A DNA stretch of 64,000 nt, from the NCBI RefSeq assembly GCF_026283925.1, contig NZ_JAPDPF010000002.1, forward strand, positions 248,001 through 312,000. Direction: 5' to 3'. The notes beneath the pieces are model-generated. The model had not been told where the DNA came from, made no database searches, and was given only the letters and a program-made list of their open reading frames with translations. The position numbers and the translations under genes are program-made. Positions 10,161 through 18,846 of the stretch are shown here, piece by piece. Numbering within the stretch: position 1 is the first letter of the stretch; every line of letters begins with the position of its first letter. This stretch comes from Dyella halodurans (GTDB lineage Bacteria; Pseudomonadota; Gammaproteobacteria; Xanthomonadales; Rhodanobacteraceae).

Positions 10161-11738
10161 ATGACCTGCAAATCGCTGCGTCACTTCGCGTGGCTGGGAT
10201 TGTTGACGCTCGTCGCATGCACGCATTCCGACCTGCGCCCAGACTATCCACGCGTTCCCAGTACGATGTTGCCGGCAACGGCCGATGCGCCGCTGGCTGC
10301 GTACGCGACCCGCCTCACCACCAGGCACACCACCGAATCCGGCGTGCGCCTGATCAGCGATGCGAACGAAGCGCTGCTGGCGCGCATCGCGTTGGCCGAT
10401 CGCGCCGTGCACTCGCTCGACCTGCAGTACTACACCTTTCATAGCGACGCGACCGGCGAGTTGCTTGCCAACCACCTGATCGCCGCGGCCGATCGCGGCG
10501 TACGCGTGAGATTGTTGCTCGATGACCTGCATGTGGCCGGAAACGATGAAGTGTTGCGGGCACTGGATGGCCACCCGCATATCGAGATCCGCCTGTTCAA
10601 CCCGTTCCTGGAGCGCAACTCGTCGCTATGGGGCATCGGCAAGCAGTTCGCCGGCGATTTCTCGCGCCTGAATCGCCGCATGCACAACAAGGCCTTCATC
10701 GCCGACAGTTCGATGGCTATCGCGGGTGGCCGCAATATCGGTGACGAGTATTTCGACGCCAGCGGCAATGTGAACTTCCGCGACCTCGATGTGCTGGTGG
10801 TAGGCCCGGTCGTCCAGGAAATCGGCACCGCGTTCGACAACTACTGGAACAGCCAGCTGTCATTTCCCATCGGCGCGTTTCATCACAAGGCCTTGAACCC
10901 GGCCGAGGCGGCGAGTATCCGTGAAGACATCAGGGTCAATGCGCGCCTGTTCAGCCAGAGCAACTACGCGCAGAACCTGGTCACGCGTGCGGGCGACGTT
11001 ACGCATGAAGTGTCCTCCGCCGATTGGGCGTGGGGGCCAGCCACCTATCTGGCGGATGATCCCGAGAAGGCAAACCCAACCACCAGCAACGATGGCCTGA
11101 CCATGGTGCCGGCGATGCGGGCCTGGACGGATTCGGCGCAGCATCGCCTGACCCTGATCAATCCTTACTTCCTGCCCGGCGAGCGCGGCGTCACTTATCT
11201 GCAGAACTTGCGCGACCGTGGCGTGGAAATCCACGTACTGACCAATTCGCTGGCGTCGACCGATGCAGGCGACGTGTACAACGCCTATGCCTCGTACCGC
11301 CCGCCTTTGCTGAAGATGGGGGTGAGCCTGTATGAGCTGAAGCCCGACCCCAGCGGCGGGCATGGCGGGGGCAGCCATTTCTTTGGCTCCAGCTCGGGCT
11401 CCAACAGCCTGCATGCGAAGGCGATCGTGGTGGATGACGGGCATGCGTTCGTCGGCTCGATGAACCTCGATCCGCGCTCCCTCGACCTCAACACCGAGGA
11501 CGGCGTCATCATCGAATCACCGGTGCTTGCCCAAGCCTTGCTTGCCATCTTCGCGGACGCCACCCGGCCGACGCACAGCTATAGCGTGTTGCTGGACGGG
11601 TCGACGGGGCGCGTCTACTGGCAGGGGCAGCAGTCGGACGGTCAGGTGATCCGCTATGACCACGCCCCCGAAACGACCTGGTGGCGACGTTTCAAGGTGG
11701 GGCTGGGCGACCTGTTGCCGATCGAACACCTGCTTTAG
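10161..11738 (+). CDS. Phospholipase D-family lipoprotein, cardiolipin synthase C-like
   Basis: 525-residue protein of the phospholipase D superfamily. A lipoprotein signal peptide ends in LTLVAC with the lipidated Cys at residue 20. Two HKD catalytic motifs are visible: HNKAFIAD at 175-182 followed by AIAGGRNIGDEYF, and HAKAIVVDD near 415 followed by FVGSMNLDPRS. This arrangement, with two full HKD motifs and the GGRNIGDEYF stretch, is typical of ClsC/YmdC-type cardiolipin synthases, which condense phosphatidylglycerol and phosphatidylethanolamine. ClsC is not usually a lipoprotein, so a periplasm-facing phospholipid-modifying role is inferred. A lipoprotein hydrolase gene follows on the same strand. 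Confidence 0.85.
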   Translation: MTCKSLRHFAWLGLLTLVACTHSDLRPDYPRVPSTMLPATADAPLAAYATRLTTRHTTESGVRLISDANEALLARIALADRAVHSLDLQYYTFHSDATGELLANHLIAAADRGVRVRLLLDDLHVAGNDEVLRALDGHPHIEIRLFNPFLERNSSLWGIGKQFAGDFSRLNRRMHNKAFIADSSMAIAGGRNIGDEYFDASGNVNFRDLDVLVVGPVVQEIGTAFDNYWNSQLSFPIGAFHHKALNPAEAASIREDIRVNARLFSQSNYAQNLVTRAGDVTHEVSSADWAWGPATYLADDPEKANPTTSNDGLTMVPAMRAWTDSAQHRLTLINPYFLPGERGVTYLQNLRDRGVEIHVLTNSLASTDAGDVYNAYASYRPPLLKMGVSLYELKPDPSGGHGGGSHFFGSSSGSNSLHAKAIVVDDGHAFVGSMNLDPRSLDLNTEDGVIIESPVLAQALLAIFADATRPTHSYSVLLDGSTGRVYWQGQQSDGQVIRYDHAPETTWWRRFKVGLGDLLPIEHLL

Positions 11739-11879
11739 AGACGGCGCGCGCCGGCCTCGCTGTGGCGGGACAGATGCACGCGCATGCCGACAAGCGTAAG
11801 TTGCGGGCCGTTGGCTGGGCTTGCGCACCCCGCCGTCGAAGCGGGTCGGACAGGGCTACGGCTGGCGATGGGAGCTTGC

Positions 11880-13601
11880 ATGCGCCGTCTTGAGGCTGGT
11901 GACAACCGAAGCATCACGGCAGGCTTCCAGGCGACCTCGTGCGTGCCTGCGCGGGTCAGGCATGGCGTGCTGGCCCAATGGCGCTGGTTGGGACTGTGGG
12001 TGTTCGGCCTGCTGCTGGCTGCCTGCGCCTCCGCGCCGCATCCGGGCGCACCGTCGGCGGCGCCACCGGACCCCTTGGTCGAAGCCAGGCGACTCTGGCG
12101 TGAGCTGCCGCATCAGTCGGACGCCGAAGTGTCCGCGCGGATCGCCATGCATTGCGCAGCGTACGCCTACCTGGCCCTGGGCAGTCGCCATGCGGCCCAG
12201 CGACGCGAGGCCGAGGCCATCAGCAACATGTGCAGCGGATTGCTGGTGGACTTTCTGCTCGAGCACGAGCCGCCACGATGGACCGCCGAAACGCTGGAGG
12301 TCGGCGAGGCAAAGCTCGCCGTCGAATTCCGCGGGGTGTCGAGCAGCCTGTCGGGGACGATGGCCTTGATCCGCGCCGATACCGTGCTCATCCCGCCCGT
12401 GATGGGCACGCGCTATGCGACGCCGGGCCTGGGTATACCGCTGGTGGCCATCCAGGCGCGCTGCACGGATCACCCGGCTTGCCGTCTTTTCCCGTCGGAG
12501 GGGGTGGCCCGTCCGGTGACGGCATGGGTCGAGCAGGACGGCGAAGGCATGCCTCATCTGGTCATGACCGATCCGACCCTGCATCCGGACATCGTGGTGA
12601 ACAATCAGCATGCCGTGCTTGCCAGTGACGTCACCGCGCCGCTGGCCGCGTTGTATGACAAGTCACGGCTGCAACGCCTGGCGATATGGAATCTGCTTGG
12701 CGGTACCGAACTGGCGGTTCGCGAAGGCCTTTACCTGTTGGAGGACTACGACCCGAACAAGACGCCCATCATCATGTTGCATGGCCTGGGGCGCAGCCCG
12801 CTGATCTGGGCCAGGCTGACCAACATGATCTTCGGCTCGCCCGAATTGCATGCGCGTTACCAGGTCTGGCACGTGGTGTTTCCCACCAATACGCCGGTCT
12901 TGCTCGATCGCCACCGCGTCCAGCAATTTCTCGACGATGGCTGGCGCGCGCTGGACCCGTCAGGCGCGGCGCCGGCACGGCAGAACATGGTGCTGATCGG
13001 GCACAGCATGGGCGGCGTGATGTCGCGCCTGCTGGCCTCCAATAGCGACGAAGTGATCTGGAATGCCGTCTTCGATGAGCCCGTCACGGCGTTGAGCGGC
13101 ACTCCCGCCGATATTGCCGTGGTAGACAGCATCTTTCACTTCAAGGCGTATCCGGGCGTAAGCCGGGCGATTTTCCTGGCTGCACCGCATAAGGGCAGTC
13201 CGGTTGCCGATGAGTTCATCGGCCAGCTTGCCTTGCGCCTGGTGCGGGTCAGTGCCCCGGAAGTGGATGCGCTGCTGCGCGTGGCCAAGGCCAATCGCCA
13301 GCATGAGTCGCTGGCGTTGGCAGCCGACTATCAGAAGGAAGGCCTGAGCAGCATCAGCACCCTGCGTCCGGATCAGCCGGTGAGCCATGCCGCGCAATCG
13401 CTGATGCCGGTCGCGAGTGTGCGTTACTACACCTTCGCCGGCAGCCTCCCCGGTGCGCGACCACCCGGAGACGGTTTCGTGCCCCTCAGCAGCGCCATAC
13501 TGCCCGGGGCCACCTCCACCACGATCGTGAAAAGTGGGCACCAGCTGTATCTCAATGACCAAGTGCTGACGAAGATTCTTGAGATTCTTCGTCAGCCCTG
13601 A
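11880..13601 (+). CDS. Lipoprotein alpha/beta hydrolase (lipase/acyltransferase-like)
   Basis: About 573 residues. A hydrophobic segment with lipobox LLLAAC predicts a lipoprotein. The N-terminal region (mature about 20-250) is not recognised; the C-terminal half is an alpha/beta hydrolase with HGLGRSPLIW (oxyanion region) and the nucleophile motif GHSMGG (Ser376 in this numbering), a later Asp-containing DGFVPL and the closing His of KSGHQLYLND. ATG 11880 has GGGAG five bases upstream; the GTG at 11967 would give a more normal 20-residue lipoprotein signal peptide and is a good alternative. It follows the phospholipase D lipoprotein by about 140 bases, suggesting joint action on envelope lipids. 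Confidence 0.8.
   Translation: MRRLEAGDNRSITAGFQATSCVPARVRHGVLAQWRWLGLWVFGLLLAACASAPHPGAPSAAPPDPLVEARRLWRELPHQSDAEVSARIAMHCAAYAYLALGSRHAAQRREAEAISNMCSGLLVDFLLEHEPPRWTAETLEVGEAKLAVEFRGVSSSLSGTMALIRADTVLIPPVMGTRYATPGLGIPLVAIQARCTDHPACRLFPSEGVARPVTAWVEQDGEGMPHLVMTDPTLHPDIVVNNQHAVLASDVTAPLAALYDKSRLQRLAIWNLLGGTELAVREGLYLLEDYDPNKTPIIMLHGLGRSPLIWARLTNMIFGSPELHARYQVWHVVFPTNTPVLLDRHRVQQFLDDGWRALDPSGAAPARQNMVLIGHSMGGVMSRLLASNSDEVIWNAVFDEPVTALSGTPADIAVVDSIFHFKAYPGVSRAIFLAAPHKGSPVADEFIGQLALRLVRVSAPEVDALLRVAKANRQHESLALAADYQKEGLSSISTLRPDQPVSHAAQSLMPVASVRYYTFAGSLPGARPPGDGFVPLSSAILPGATSTTIVKSGHQLYLNDQVLTKILEILRQP
13566..13595. terminator. Hairpin at the 3' end of the hydrolase gene
   Basis: Perfect 10-bp inverted repeat CTGACGAAGA (13566-13575) and TCTTCGTCAG (13586-13595) with a 10-base loop. 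It overlaps the last codons of the hydrolase and lies between two convergent genes. No T-tract follows on either strand, so its role as a terminator is uncertain. Confidence 0.4.
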
Positions 13602-13612
13602 GATCACTCGGC

Positions 13613-14074
13613 TCAGTGTGTCGCCAGACTGGGCAATGGCGGGCTCAGGCCGGAGACTTGCGCTAGCGGAAGCTTGATGGGCTCGTTCTCGCCAACGATG
13701 GCCCACACCAGCAGCGTGGCGGGCTGTGTCTCGCTCGGATTGCGCGTCATCAGATGATGCACACGCGGTGCCTCGTACCAGCTGTCACCCGTCTTGTAGG
13801 TCCTGGGTGCCTGGCCCTCCAGTTGCGAGACCACGCTGCCGTCCAGCACATAGGCGAAGATCGAGCCTGGATGCAGGTGCGGTGCCGCGCTCTGGCCCGG
13901 GGCCAGGGTGACCGTGGCCATCATGACGTGCTTGCCCGGTACGTCCGCCAGTGATTGCTTCATCAAGGGCTGGACGTGTTCTTCATCGCCATGTGCATAC
14001 ACGGCGCCGGCGACACCGAGGGCGACGGCGCCTGCAAGGAACGCCGAGGCCGCGCGAGAGAGGTAGGTGTTCAT
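13613..14074 (-). CDS. Exported cupin-domain protein
   Basis: 153 residues from ATG 14074 (MNTYLSRAAS); a signal peptide is visible to about residue 28 (ending VYAHG). The rest is a single cupin barrel: cupin motif 1 appears as PHLHPGSIFAYVLDGSV (His pair and later Glu replaced in part), motif 2 as GDSWYEAPRVHHLMTRN. Such small periplasmic cupins bind a metal but their substrates vary. A GGGGG stretch precedes the ATG. It is downstream of, and probably cotranscribed with, the AhpD-like gene (16 bases apart), both facing away from the MocR regulator. Confidence 0.82.
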   Translation of the reverse strand: MNTYLSRAASAFLAGAVALGVAGAVYAHGDEEHVQPLMKQSLADVPGKHVMMATVTLAPGQSAAPHLHPGSIFAYVLDGSVVSQLEGQAPRTYKTGDSWYEAPRVHHLMTRNPSETQPATLLVWAIVGENEPIKLPLAQVSGLSPPLPSLATH

Positions 14075-14090
14075 GGCTGCCCCCGTGGCG

Positions 14091-14528
14091 TCAGGCGGGG
14101 AGTTTGCGGAAGGCAATGGCGAAGCGGTTCCAGCCGTTGATCGCCACGATCAGCAAGGTCAGGTCCGTCAACTCCTCCGGCGAGAAGTGGGGTTGCACGG
14201 CTTCCCACACACTGTCCGGCGCGTGGCTTTGCGCGATCAGGGTGAGCGCTTCGGTCCATTCCAGCGCGGCGCGTTCGCGATCGGTGAAGAAGGTCGTTTC
14301 GCGCCACACGCAGAGCGTGGCGAGGCGACGCTCGTTTTCGCCGGCCTTGCGTGCATCGGACGCATGCATGTCCACGCAATACGCGCAGCCATTGATCTGC
14401 GAGGCACGCAGGCGCACCAGGTCGACCAGCGACTTTTCCAGGCCGCTTTTGCCGATGCGCTGCTCCAGGCCCATCATCGCCTTGATGGCATCGGGGTTGG
14501 ACTTGTAGAAATCGAGACGCTCGCTCAT
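14091..14528 (-). CDS. AhpD-like carboxymuconolactone decarboxylase-family protein
   Basis: 145 residues, CMD/AhpD fold. The redox motif CAYCVDMH (CxxC followed by His) and the preceding ELVRLRAS-type helix (here LVDLVRLRASQINGC) are present, as is the C-terminal NGWNRFAIAFR signature of the alkylhydroperoxidase AhpD-core subfamily. Likely a thiol-dependent peroxidase or related enzyme. ATG 14528 has AGGAG seven bases upstream; the frame extends eight codons further. First gene of a two-gene unit with the cupin, divergent from the MocR regulator. Confidence 0.88.
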   Translation of the reverse strand: MSERLDFYKSNPDAIKAMMGLEQRIGKSGLEKSLVDLVRLRASQINGCAYCVDMHASDARKAGENERRLATLCVWRETTFFTDRERAALEWTEALTLIAQSHAPDSVWEAVQPHFSPEELTDLTLLIVAINGWNRFAIAFRKLPA

Positions 14529-14586
14529 GTCTATGCTCCTGGGTGGTGGCATTCAGTGGAGAAGGTGAGATAAGGCTAGACTGATC

Positions 14587-14641
14587 ATTGGACTACCTAA
14601 ATGTCCAATTCTCGGCATTTTGAGGTGACCATTGGATATCC
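14587..14641. promoter_or_regulatory. Candidate MocR operator: three ATTGGA half-sites
   Basis: ATTGGAC (14587-14593) and its reverse complement GTCCAAT (14603-14609) form a perfect 7-bp inverted repeat with a 9-base spacer; a third half-site ATTGGA at 14631-14636 continues into TATCCA, making the 10-bp palindrome TGGATATCCA across the regulator's start codon. The position between the divergent AhpD-like and MocR genes fits autoregulation and control of both units. Confidence 0.6.
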
Positions 14642-16068
14642 AGTTGACCATTGCTGGCCGCCGCGACCTGACGGGCCAGTTGTACCGGCAACTGCGGATC
14701 GCCATCGTGGAGGGTCGCCTGTCCGCAGGCGAGCGGCTGCCGTCCACGCGCGACCTGGCCGGGCAACTGGGTGTGTCGCGCAAGACGCCGCTTGAGGCCT
14801 ACGAACGCTTGATTGCCGAGGGTTTCCTGGTCAGCCATGCGGGTGACGGCACCTACGTCGCCGCAGGGCTGGCGCCGGCGCTTGTCAGTACACGCGCTCG
14901 CAATGCCATGTCGCCCAGGCCGGCGTCCGTGTGGAAGCGCGTGCCGGATGCGCTGTCGATGCCCAAGCCCGGCACGCAGCTCACCCATGATTATCTGGGT
15001 GGCGTGACCGACAAGGCGCTGTTTCGTGGCGAGGTATGGCGCAAGTGCATCAACCACGCCTTGCGTGTGCAGATGCGCGGACGCGGCGTGTACCACGACC
15101 CGGGTGGCGAGCAGGAGCTGCGCTTGGCGATCGCGCGCTATGTCGGCTTCAACCGGGGAATAGCCTGCGACTGGCAGGATGTGATCGTGACGCAGGGGGC
15201 GCAGCAGGCCATCGACCTGGCGGCGCGGGTCATGGTCAATCCCGGCGATACCGCGGCGGTGGAGGAGCCGGGCTATCCGCCGGCGCGCTCCAGCCTGCTG
15301 GCACTGGGGGCGCGCGTGGTGCCGGTTCGGGTGGACGGCGAAGGCTTGGTGGTAAGCGCACTCCCGGATCATGCCCGGCTGGTTTACGTCACCCCCTCGC
15401 ATCAGTTTCCGCTGGGCATGCCGATGAGCCTGGAGCGCCGCCTCGCGCTGCTGGAATGGGCATCGGCGCGTGGCGCTCTGATCGTGGAAGACGATTACGA
15501 CGGCGAGTTCCGCTTCGAGGGGCGGCCGATGGAGTCGCTGAGGAGCCTCGATCGCAGCGGCGTGGTGGCCTATGTGGGCACCTTTTCCAAGACGATTTTT
15601 CCCGAGTTGCGCCTGGGCTACGTGATACCGCCCGCATCGCTCACGGCCGACTTCCTCAAGGCCAAGCAGATCAACGACTGGCACGGCAACAGCCTGACCG
15701 AGGCCGCACTGGCGCGTTTCATGCTGGATGGCGATTTCGGCAGGCACCTACGGCGCGTGCACCGGTATTACGCCGAACGGCGACAGGCGTTGCTGGGACA
15801 TCTGGAAGGCGAGCTGTCGCCTTGGCTGGAACCCATTGCGCCGGTGGCTGGCATCCATCTTGCGGCCCGGTTGCGTAAGGGATTGAGCGAGGAAGCCGTG
15901 ATCGCCAGCGCGCGCGCCGACTCCATAGGGCTGTACGGCATCTCTGGTTTTTATGCCGGCCGACGGGCGAGGCAGGGACTCATGTTTGGCTACGGAGATA
16001 TTTCGGTGGCCGCCATCCATGCGTCCATGTCCCGGCTCAAAACGGTGCTGGCCCGTCTGTCGCCCTGA
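14632..16068 (+). CDS. MocR/PdxR-type regulator (GntR HTH fused to aminotransferase fold)
   Basis: 478-residue two-domain regulator. Residues 1-75 are a GntR winged helix (LRIAIVEGRLSAGERLPSTR, then QLGVSRKTPLEAYERLIAEG). Residues about 110-470 are a class I aminotransferase fold; the PLP-binding lysine is expected in TFSKTIFP, and the TPSHQFPLGMPMS and EDDYDGEFRF segments are the usual MocR landmarks. MocR proteins bind PLP and sense small amines or amino acids. The start is TTG 14632 with GAGG six bases upstream. The divergent AhpD-like/cupin genes are the likely targets. Confidence 0.9.
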   Translation: MDIQLTIAGRRDLTGQLYRQLRIAIVEGRLSAGERLPSTRDLAGQLGVSRKTPLEAYERLIAEGFLVSHAGDGTYVAAGLAPALVSTRARNAMSPRPASVWKRVPDALSMPKPGTQLTHDYLGGVTDKALFRGEVWRKCINHALRVQMRGRGVYHDPGGEQELRLAIARYVGFNRGIACDWQDVIVTQGAQQAIDLAARVMVNPGDTAAVEEPGYPPARSSLLALGARVVPVRVDGEGLVVSALPDHARLVYVTPSHQFPLGMPMSLERRLALLEWASARGALIVEDDYDGEFRFEGRPMESLRSLDRSGVVAYVGTFSKTIFPELRLGYVIPPASLTADFLKAKQINDWHGNSLTEAALARFMLDGDFGRHLRRVHRYYAERRQALLGHLEGELSPWLEPIAPVAGIHLAARLRKGLSEEAVIASARADSIGLYGISGFYAGRRARQGLMFGYGDISVAAIHASMSRLKTVLARLSP

Positions 16069-16352
16069 ATCCGCTGCAAGGTAACGCGCTGTTGCTGAGC
16101 AACCAAGCTAACCAAAAGTCGTAGCTGATCAGCCTAGAGAATTCACGCAAATTCAGCATAACCTTGAGCATGATCCAGTCGCATGGGCGGTAGCGCCGAG
16201 ATGGCCGGATGCAGCGTGGCAGACGGCGAATTCGCGGGTTGCACAGGGAGGTCAGACTTGGTCATTGCGCTGATCCGATCGAGGGGGAGGTCGGGAGCAG
16301 CTGATGACACGGACGAGAGGCGTGTGGATGGGGGCAAATAAGGAGCGAACGT

Positions 16353-16670
16353 ATGCGCAAAGTTACGATCAAGTTTCAGGACGTCGCCACGGAGCTTGCT
16401 CAGATCAACACCCTGCGGGATGACGTGATGGAGCGTGCGTTCGGCGCTCTGGAAAAGCAGCATGCCTCGCTCGCCACCATGCTGGTGCAGAGCCTGCGCG
16501 ACCGCGATCGCGCCGTGCGCTGGATGTGCCGGCACCAGAGCGCATTCGACGGCCGCACAGCCTACGAGCTGCTTGCCGATGGCGAAGCGGACACGGTGTG
16601 GGACGAGATCGCACTGATGGGTGACGCGCCCGCTGTCGCGCGCTCCAGCGCGGTGCGGATGGCTTATTGA
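16353..16670 (+). CDS. Small protein with MbcA/ParS/Xre-type antitoxin C-terminal signature
   Basis: 105 residues with an excellent Shine-Dalgarno AAGGAG (16340-16345) seven bases before the ATG. The C-terminal part, RAVRWMCRHQSAFDGRT then AYELLADGEADTVWDEI, resembles the toxin-binding domain of MbcA/ParS/Xre antitoxins (PF09722: WL-x-NPxLGGRTPLELL-x-GE). The N-terminus is helical and shows no clear HTH. Those antitoxins usually pair with a RES-domain toxin; none is present, the neighbour being the convergent PepSY gene. It may be an orphan regulator. The family assignment is by eye. Confidence 0.5.
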   Translation: MRKVTIKFQDVATELAQINTLRDDVMERAFGALEKQHASLATMLVQSLRDRDRAVRWMCRHQSAFDGRTAYELLADGEADTVWDEIALMGDAPAVARSSAVRMAY

Positions 16671-16697
16671 CCGTCGCCTGGCATCGGGCGCGCTTGC

Positions 16698-18257
16698 TCA
16701 GGAAGCGGCTGGCAGCGCCCACACGCTATGGGCGTTGCCCGTGCGGGCGCGCCGGGCGGTTGCGCGTGCAAAACACGCAAACAGGATGCCAAGGGCTATG
16801 CCGGCAAGGTCGACGCCGAGCACGCGCCCGCTCAGTGGCGTCCACGCCTGCGCGAATGCACTCGCATTGCCAATCAGGTCAGCGACTGCCACGAGCATGG
16901 TGAGTACCGCGGTGGCCATGAGCAATTCGACCGTTGCCTTCGCGATAGGGCGAATGCAGGCATACGCACAAGCTGCCAGGAACAGGCCGTAACAGGCGAC
17001 GCGCTGAGGCATGCCGGCATCCGCGCCCAGCCGGACGGCCAGCCAGGTCGCGGCGAATGCGCCTGAGATACCCAGGCAGGTGCCCAGGAAGACGCCGATG
17101 GTGGCGCGCGCCATGACCCGCGTGCGGCGCGGCTGATCGAGATGGCGCCGTTTGCGACGTGATTCGATCCACAGCAGGTTGCCCGAATAGAACAGGAAGG
17201 CGCCCGCCAGCCCCAGGATGAAATACAGCCACTGCACGGTGCGCCCGCCGAAACTGCCGAAGTGCAGGCCATACAGCGCGGCATAACTGATGCCGTTAAG
17301 GCTGTAAGCATCACCGGCAAAGGTGCGCAGCACGCGGCCGTCGCGCGCGGACAGCACGATCGTGCCGAAGGTGCCCAGCGTGTGCTGCGAAAGCCCGCGC
17401 ACCTCGGCCACGGCGTTGTAGTCGCCGTAGTGCACGAAATGCAGGTAATCGGGCTCGAACGTGGTGACTCCCAAGCTCAAGGCCGTGGCACGGGCGCGTT
17501 CGATCAGCGCCTCGGGAGCAAGCATGGCGGCCGGCGTGCCGCTGGCGGTGACTGCAGGCGTGGTCTGCGTGGCCTGGGCGAAGGCGCTGTAAAGCTTGCC
17601 GTCAAACGCGACGGTATTGAGCGTGGCCAGGGTCAGGCCAAGCAGGCAGAACAGCGCGCCGGTGATCGAGAAAATGATGTGGAAGGGAAGGCTGATCACG
17701 CCGATCGCATTGTGCGCGTCCTGCCATAGCCGCTTGAGATTACGGCCTGCCCGGATGGCGAACAGGCTGCTCACCAGTTGCGGCAGGTGCATGACGAAAC
17801 CTGATACCAGCGCCAGACCGTAGAGCAAGCTGACGATGCCCATCAGGTATAGGCCAATCACCGGCAAGCCGAGCGAATCATGCACGGCGTAGATGAAGTC
17901 GGCGAGTTCGCTTGCGCCAGCTTCCGTGCGTGGCTCATGCAACTGGCTGGCCGTAGCAAAGCGCTCGTCGTTCTTGTCCTGCCAGAACGCATAGGCCGCA
18001 TGCGAGGCGTCGATCGGCAGCACGATGCCAAAGTCGTCCTTGGCTGCCGGCTGGGTCGCGACGAGGCGCTCGATCAGCGCGTGTACCGGCACCTCGGCAT
18101 CCGCCGCGCCACGCCACGGCGGGTTCTGCCAGGTCGCGATGTCGTTGTGGAACACGGTGAGTGCGCCGGCATAGAACGCCACGAACAGCGCAAAGCCGGC
18201 CAGCAGGCCGGTCCAGGTGTGCACCGTCTGATAGGTGCGAATAGTGGAGGCTTTCAT
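16698..18257 (-). CDS. PepSY-associated membrane protein, iron-uptake reductase-like
   Basis: 519 residues from ATG 18257 (MKASTIRTYQTVHTWTGLL). The first helix (about 14-36) is the classical PepSY-associated TM segment (VHTWTGLLAGFALFVAFYAGAL); further helices lie near 160-185, 210-245 and 345-510. HDSLGLP and DAHNAIGVISLPFHIIFS carry conserved membrane His residues expected to bind haem. This architecture matches FpvG/FoxB-like proteins that reduce siderophore-bound iron at the inner membrane. Last gene of a three-gene operon with DUF3325 and DUF3649 proteins under a Fur-like box. The frame runs 46 codons further up but overlaps the previous gene. Confidence 0.82.
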   Translation of the reverse strand: MKASTIRTYQTVHTWTGLLAGFALFVAFYAGALTVFHNDIATWQNPPWRGAADAEVPVHALIERLVATQPAAKDDFGIVLPIDASHAAYAFWQDKNDERFATASQLHEPRTEAGASELADFIYAVHDSLGLPVIGLYLMGIVSLLYGLALVSGFVMHLPQLVSSLFAIRAGRNLKRLWQDAHNAIGVISLPFHIIFSITGALFCLLGLTLATLNTVAFDGKLYSAFAQATQTTPAVTASGTPAAMLAPEALIERARATALSLGVTTFEPDYLHFVHYGDYNAVAEVRGLSQHTLGTFGTIVLSARDGRVLRTFAGDAYSLNGISYAALYGLHFGSFGGRTVQWLYFILGLAGAFLFYSGNLLWIESRRKRRHLDQPRRTRVMARATIGVFLGTCLGISGAFAATWLAVRLGADAGMPQRVACYGLFLAACAYACIRPIAKATVELLMATAVLTMLVAVADLIGNASAFAQAWTPLSGRVLGVDLAGIALGILFACFARATARRARTGNAHSVWALPAAS

Positions 18258-18268
18258 GGCGTCATCCG

Positions 18269-18529
18269 TTACTGGAAGCCTGCCGAGCGCGTTGCCCACA
18301 GCACGATAAAGGCGGCCGCATTGGCGATGCCGAGCACCATCCAGGCGCGCGTACCGCTGCGGAACATATAGGTGCCGGCCATCAAGCCGATCCATAGCGG
18401 AAAGAACAGGATCAGCGCCGGAATGAGAAACGTCGCGCCGCCGTGGGGCAGTAGCCGCAACAGCAAGGCGATCAGCGCAGCAGCGAGCGGGAAGCCGAGC
18501 AGGGTGCCGGCCAGGCAGCGCGCCATCAT
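18269..18529 (-). CDS. DUF3649-type small membrane protein (iron operon)
   Basis: 86 residues with two or three membrane helices (about 3-22, 32-52 and 63-80) and an AWMVLG stretch. In iron-uptake operons of pseudomonads and xanthomonads a protein like this (DUF3649) sits between a DUF3325 protein and a PepSY protein; the same order is seen here. Start ATG 18529 overlaps the previous stop (ATGA at 18526-18529); ATG 18526 is an alternative. Biochemical role is unknown. Confidence 0.65.
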   Translation of the reverse strand: MMARCLAGTLLGFPLAAALIALLLRLLPHGGATFLIPALILFFPLWIGLMAGTYMFRSGTRAWMVLGIANAAAFIVLWATRSAGFQ

Positions 18530-18798
18530 GGCGTGTTCGTCTCGGTCACATCGGCGCTGCGCCACCAGGCGAGATAGGGCAGGATCACCCAGGCCAGCAT
18601 CAAGGTAGTCAACGCGGCAGCGAGTCCGGCGCCAGTGCCGGCGACCTTCAGCCAGCGGGCGGCACCTGCGATGATCAGCAGCCAGCCTGCCAGGCGCGCC
18701 ATGACATGCAGCGGGCTCTTCATCAGTTTCTGCTGCCCGCTCGCCAGATAAACGAGAGCGGCGCCGGCCAGATTCAGCAGCAGCGCGCTGAGGGTCAT
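18526..18798 (-). CDS. DUF3325-type small membrane protein (iron operon)
   Basis: 90 residues from ATG 18798 with three membrane helices (about 3-20, 32-50, 56-80). The layout LAGAALVYLASGQQKLM followed by LAGWLLIIAGA fits the DUF3325 family that accompanies PepSY proteins in ferric-siderophore operons. First gene of the operon; a Fur-box-like sequence lies about 50 bases upstream. The frame could be extended 29 codons through the Fur-like site, which argues for the internal ATG. Confidence 0.65.
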   Translation of the reverse strand: MTLSALLLNLAGAALVYLASGQQKLMKSPLHVMARLAGWLLIIAGAARWLKVAGTGAGLAAALTTLMLAWVILPYLAWWRSADVTETNTP

Positions 18799-18846
18799 CA
18801 CGTGGCGTTGTTCCTTGTCAGACCGGAAAGGCGTTGCATCGCCTTT

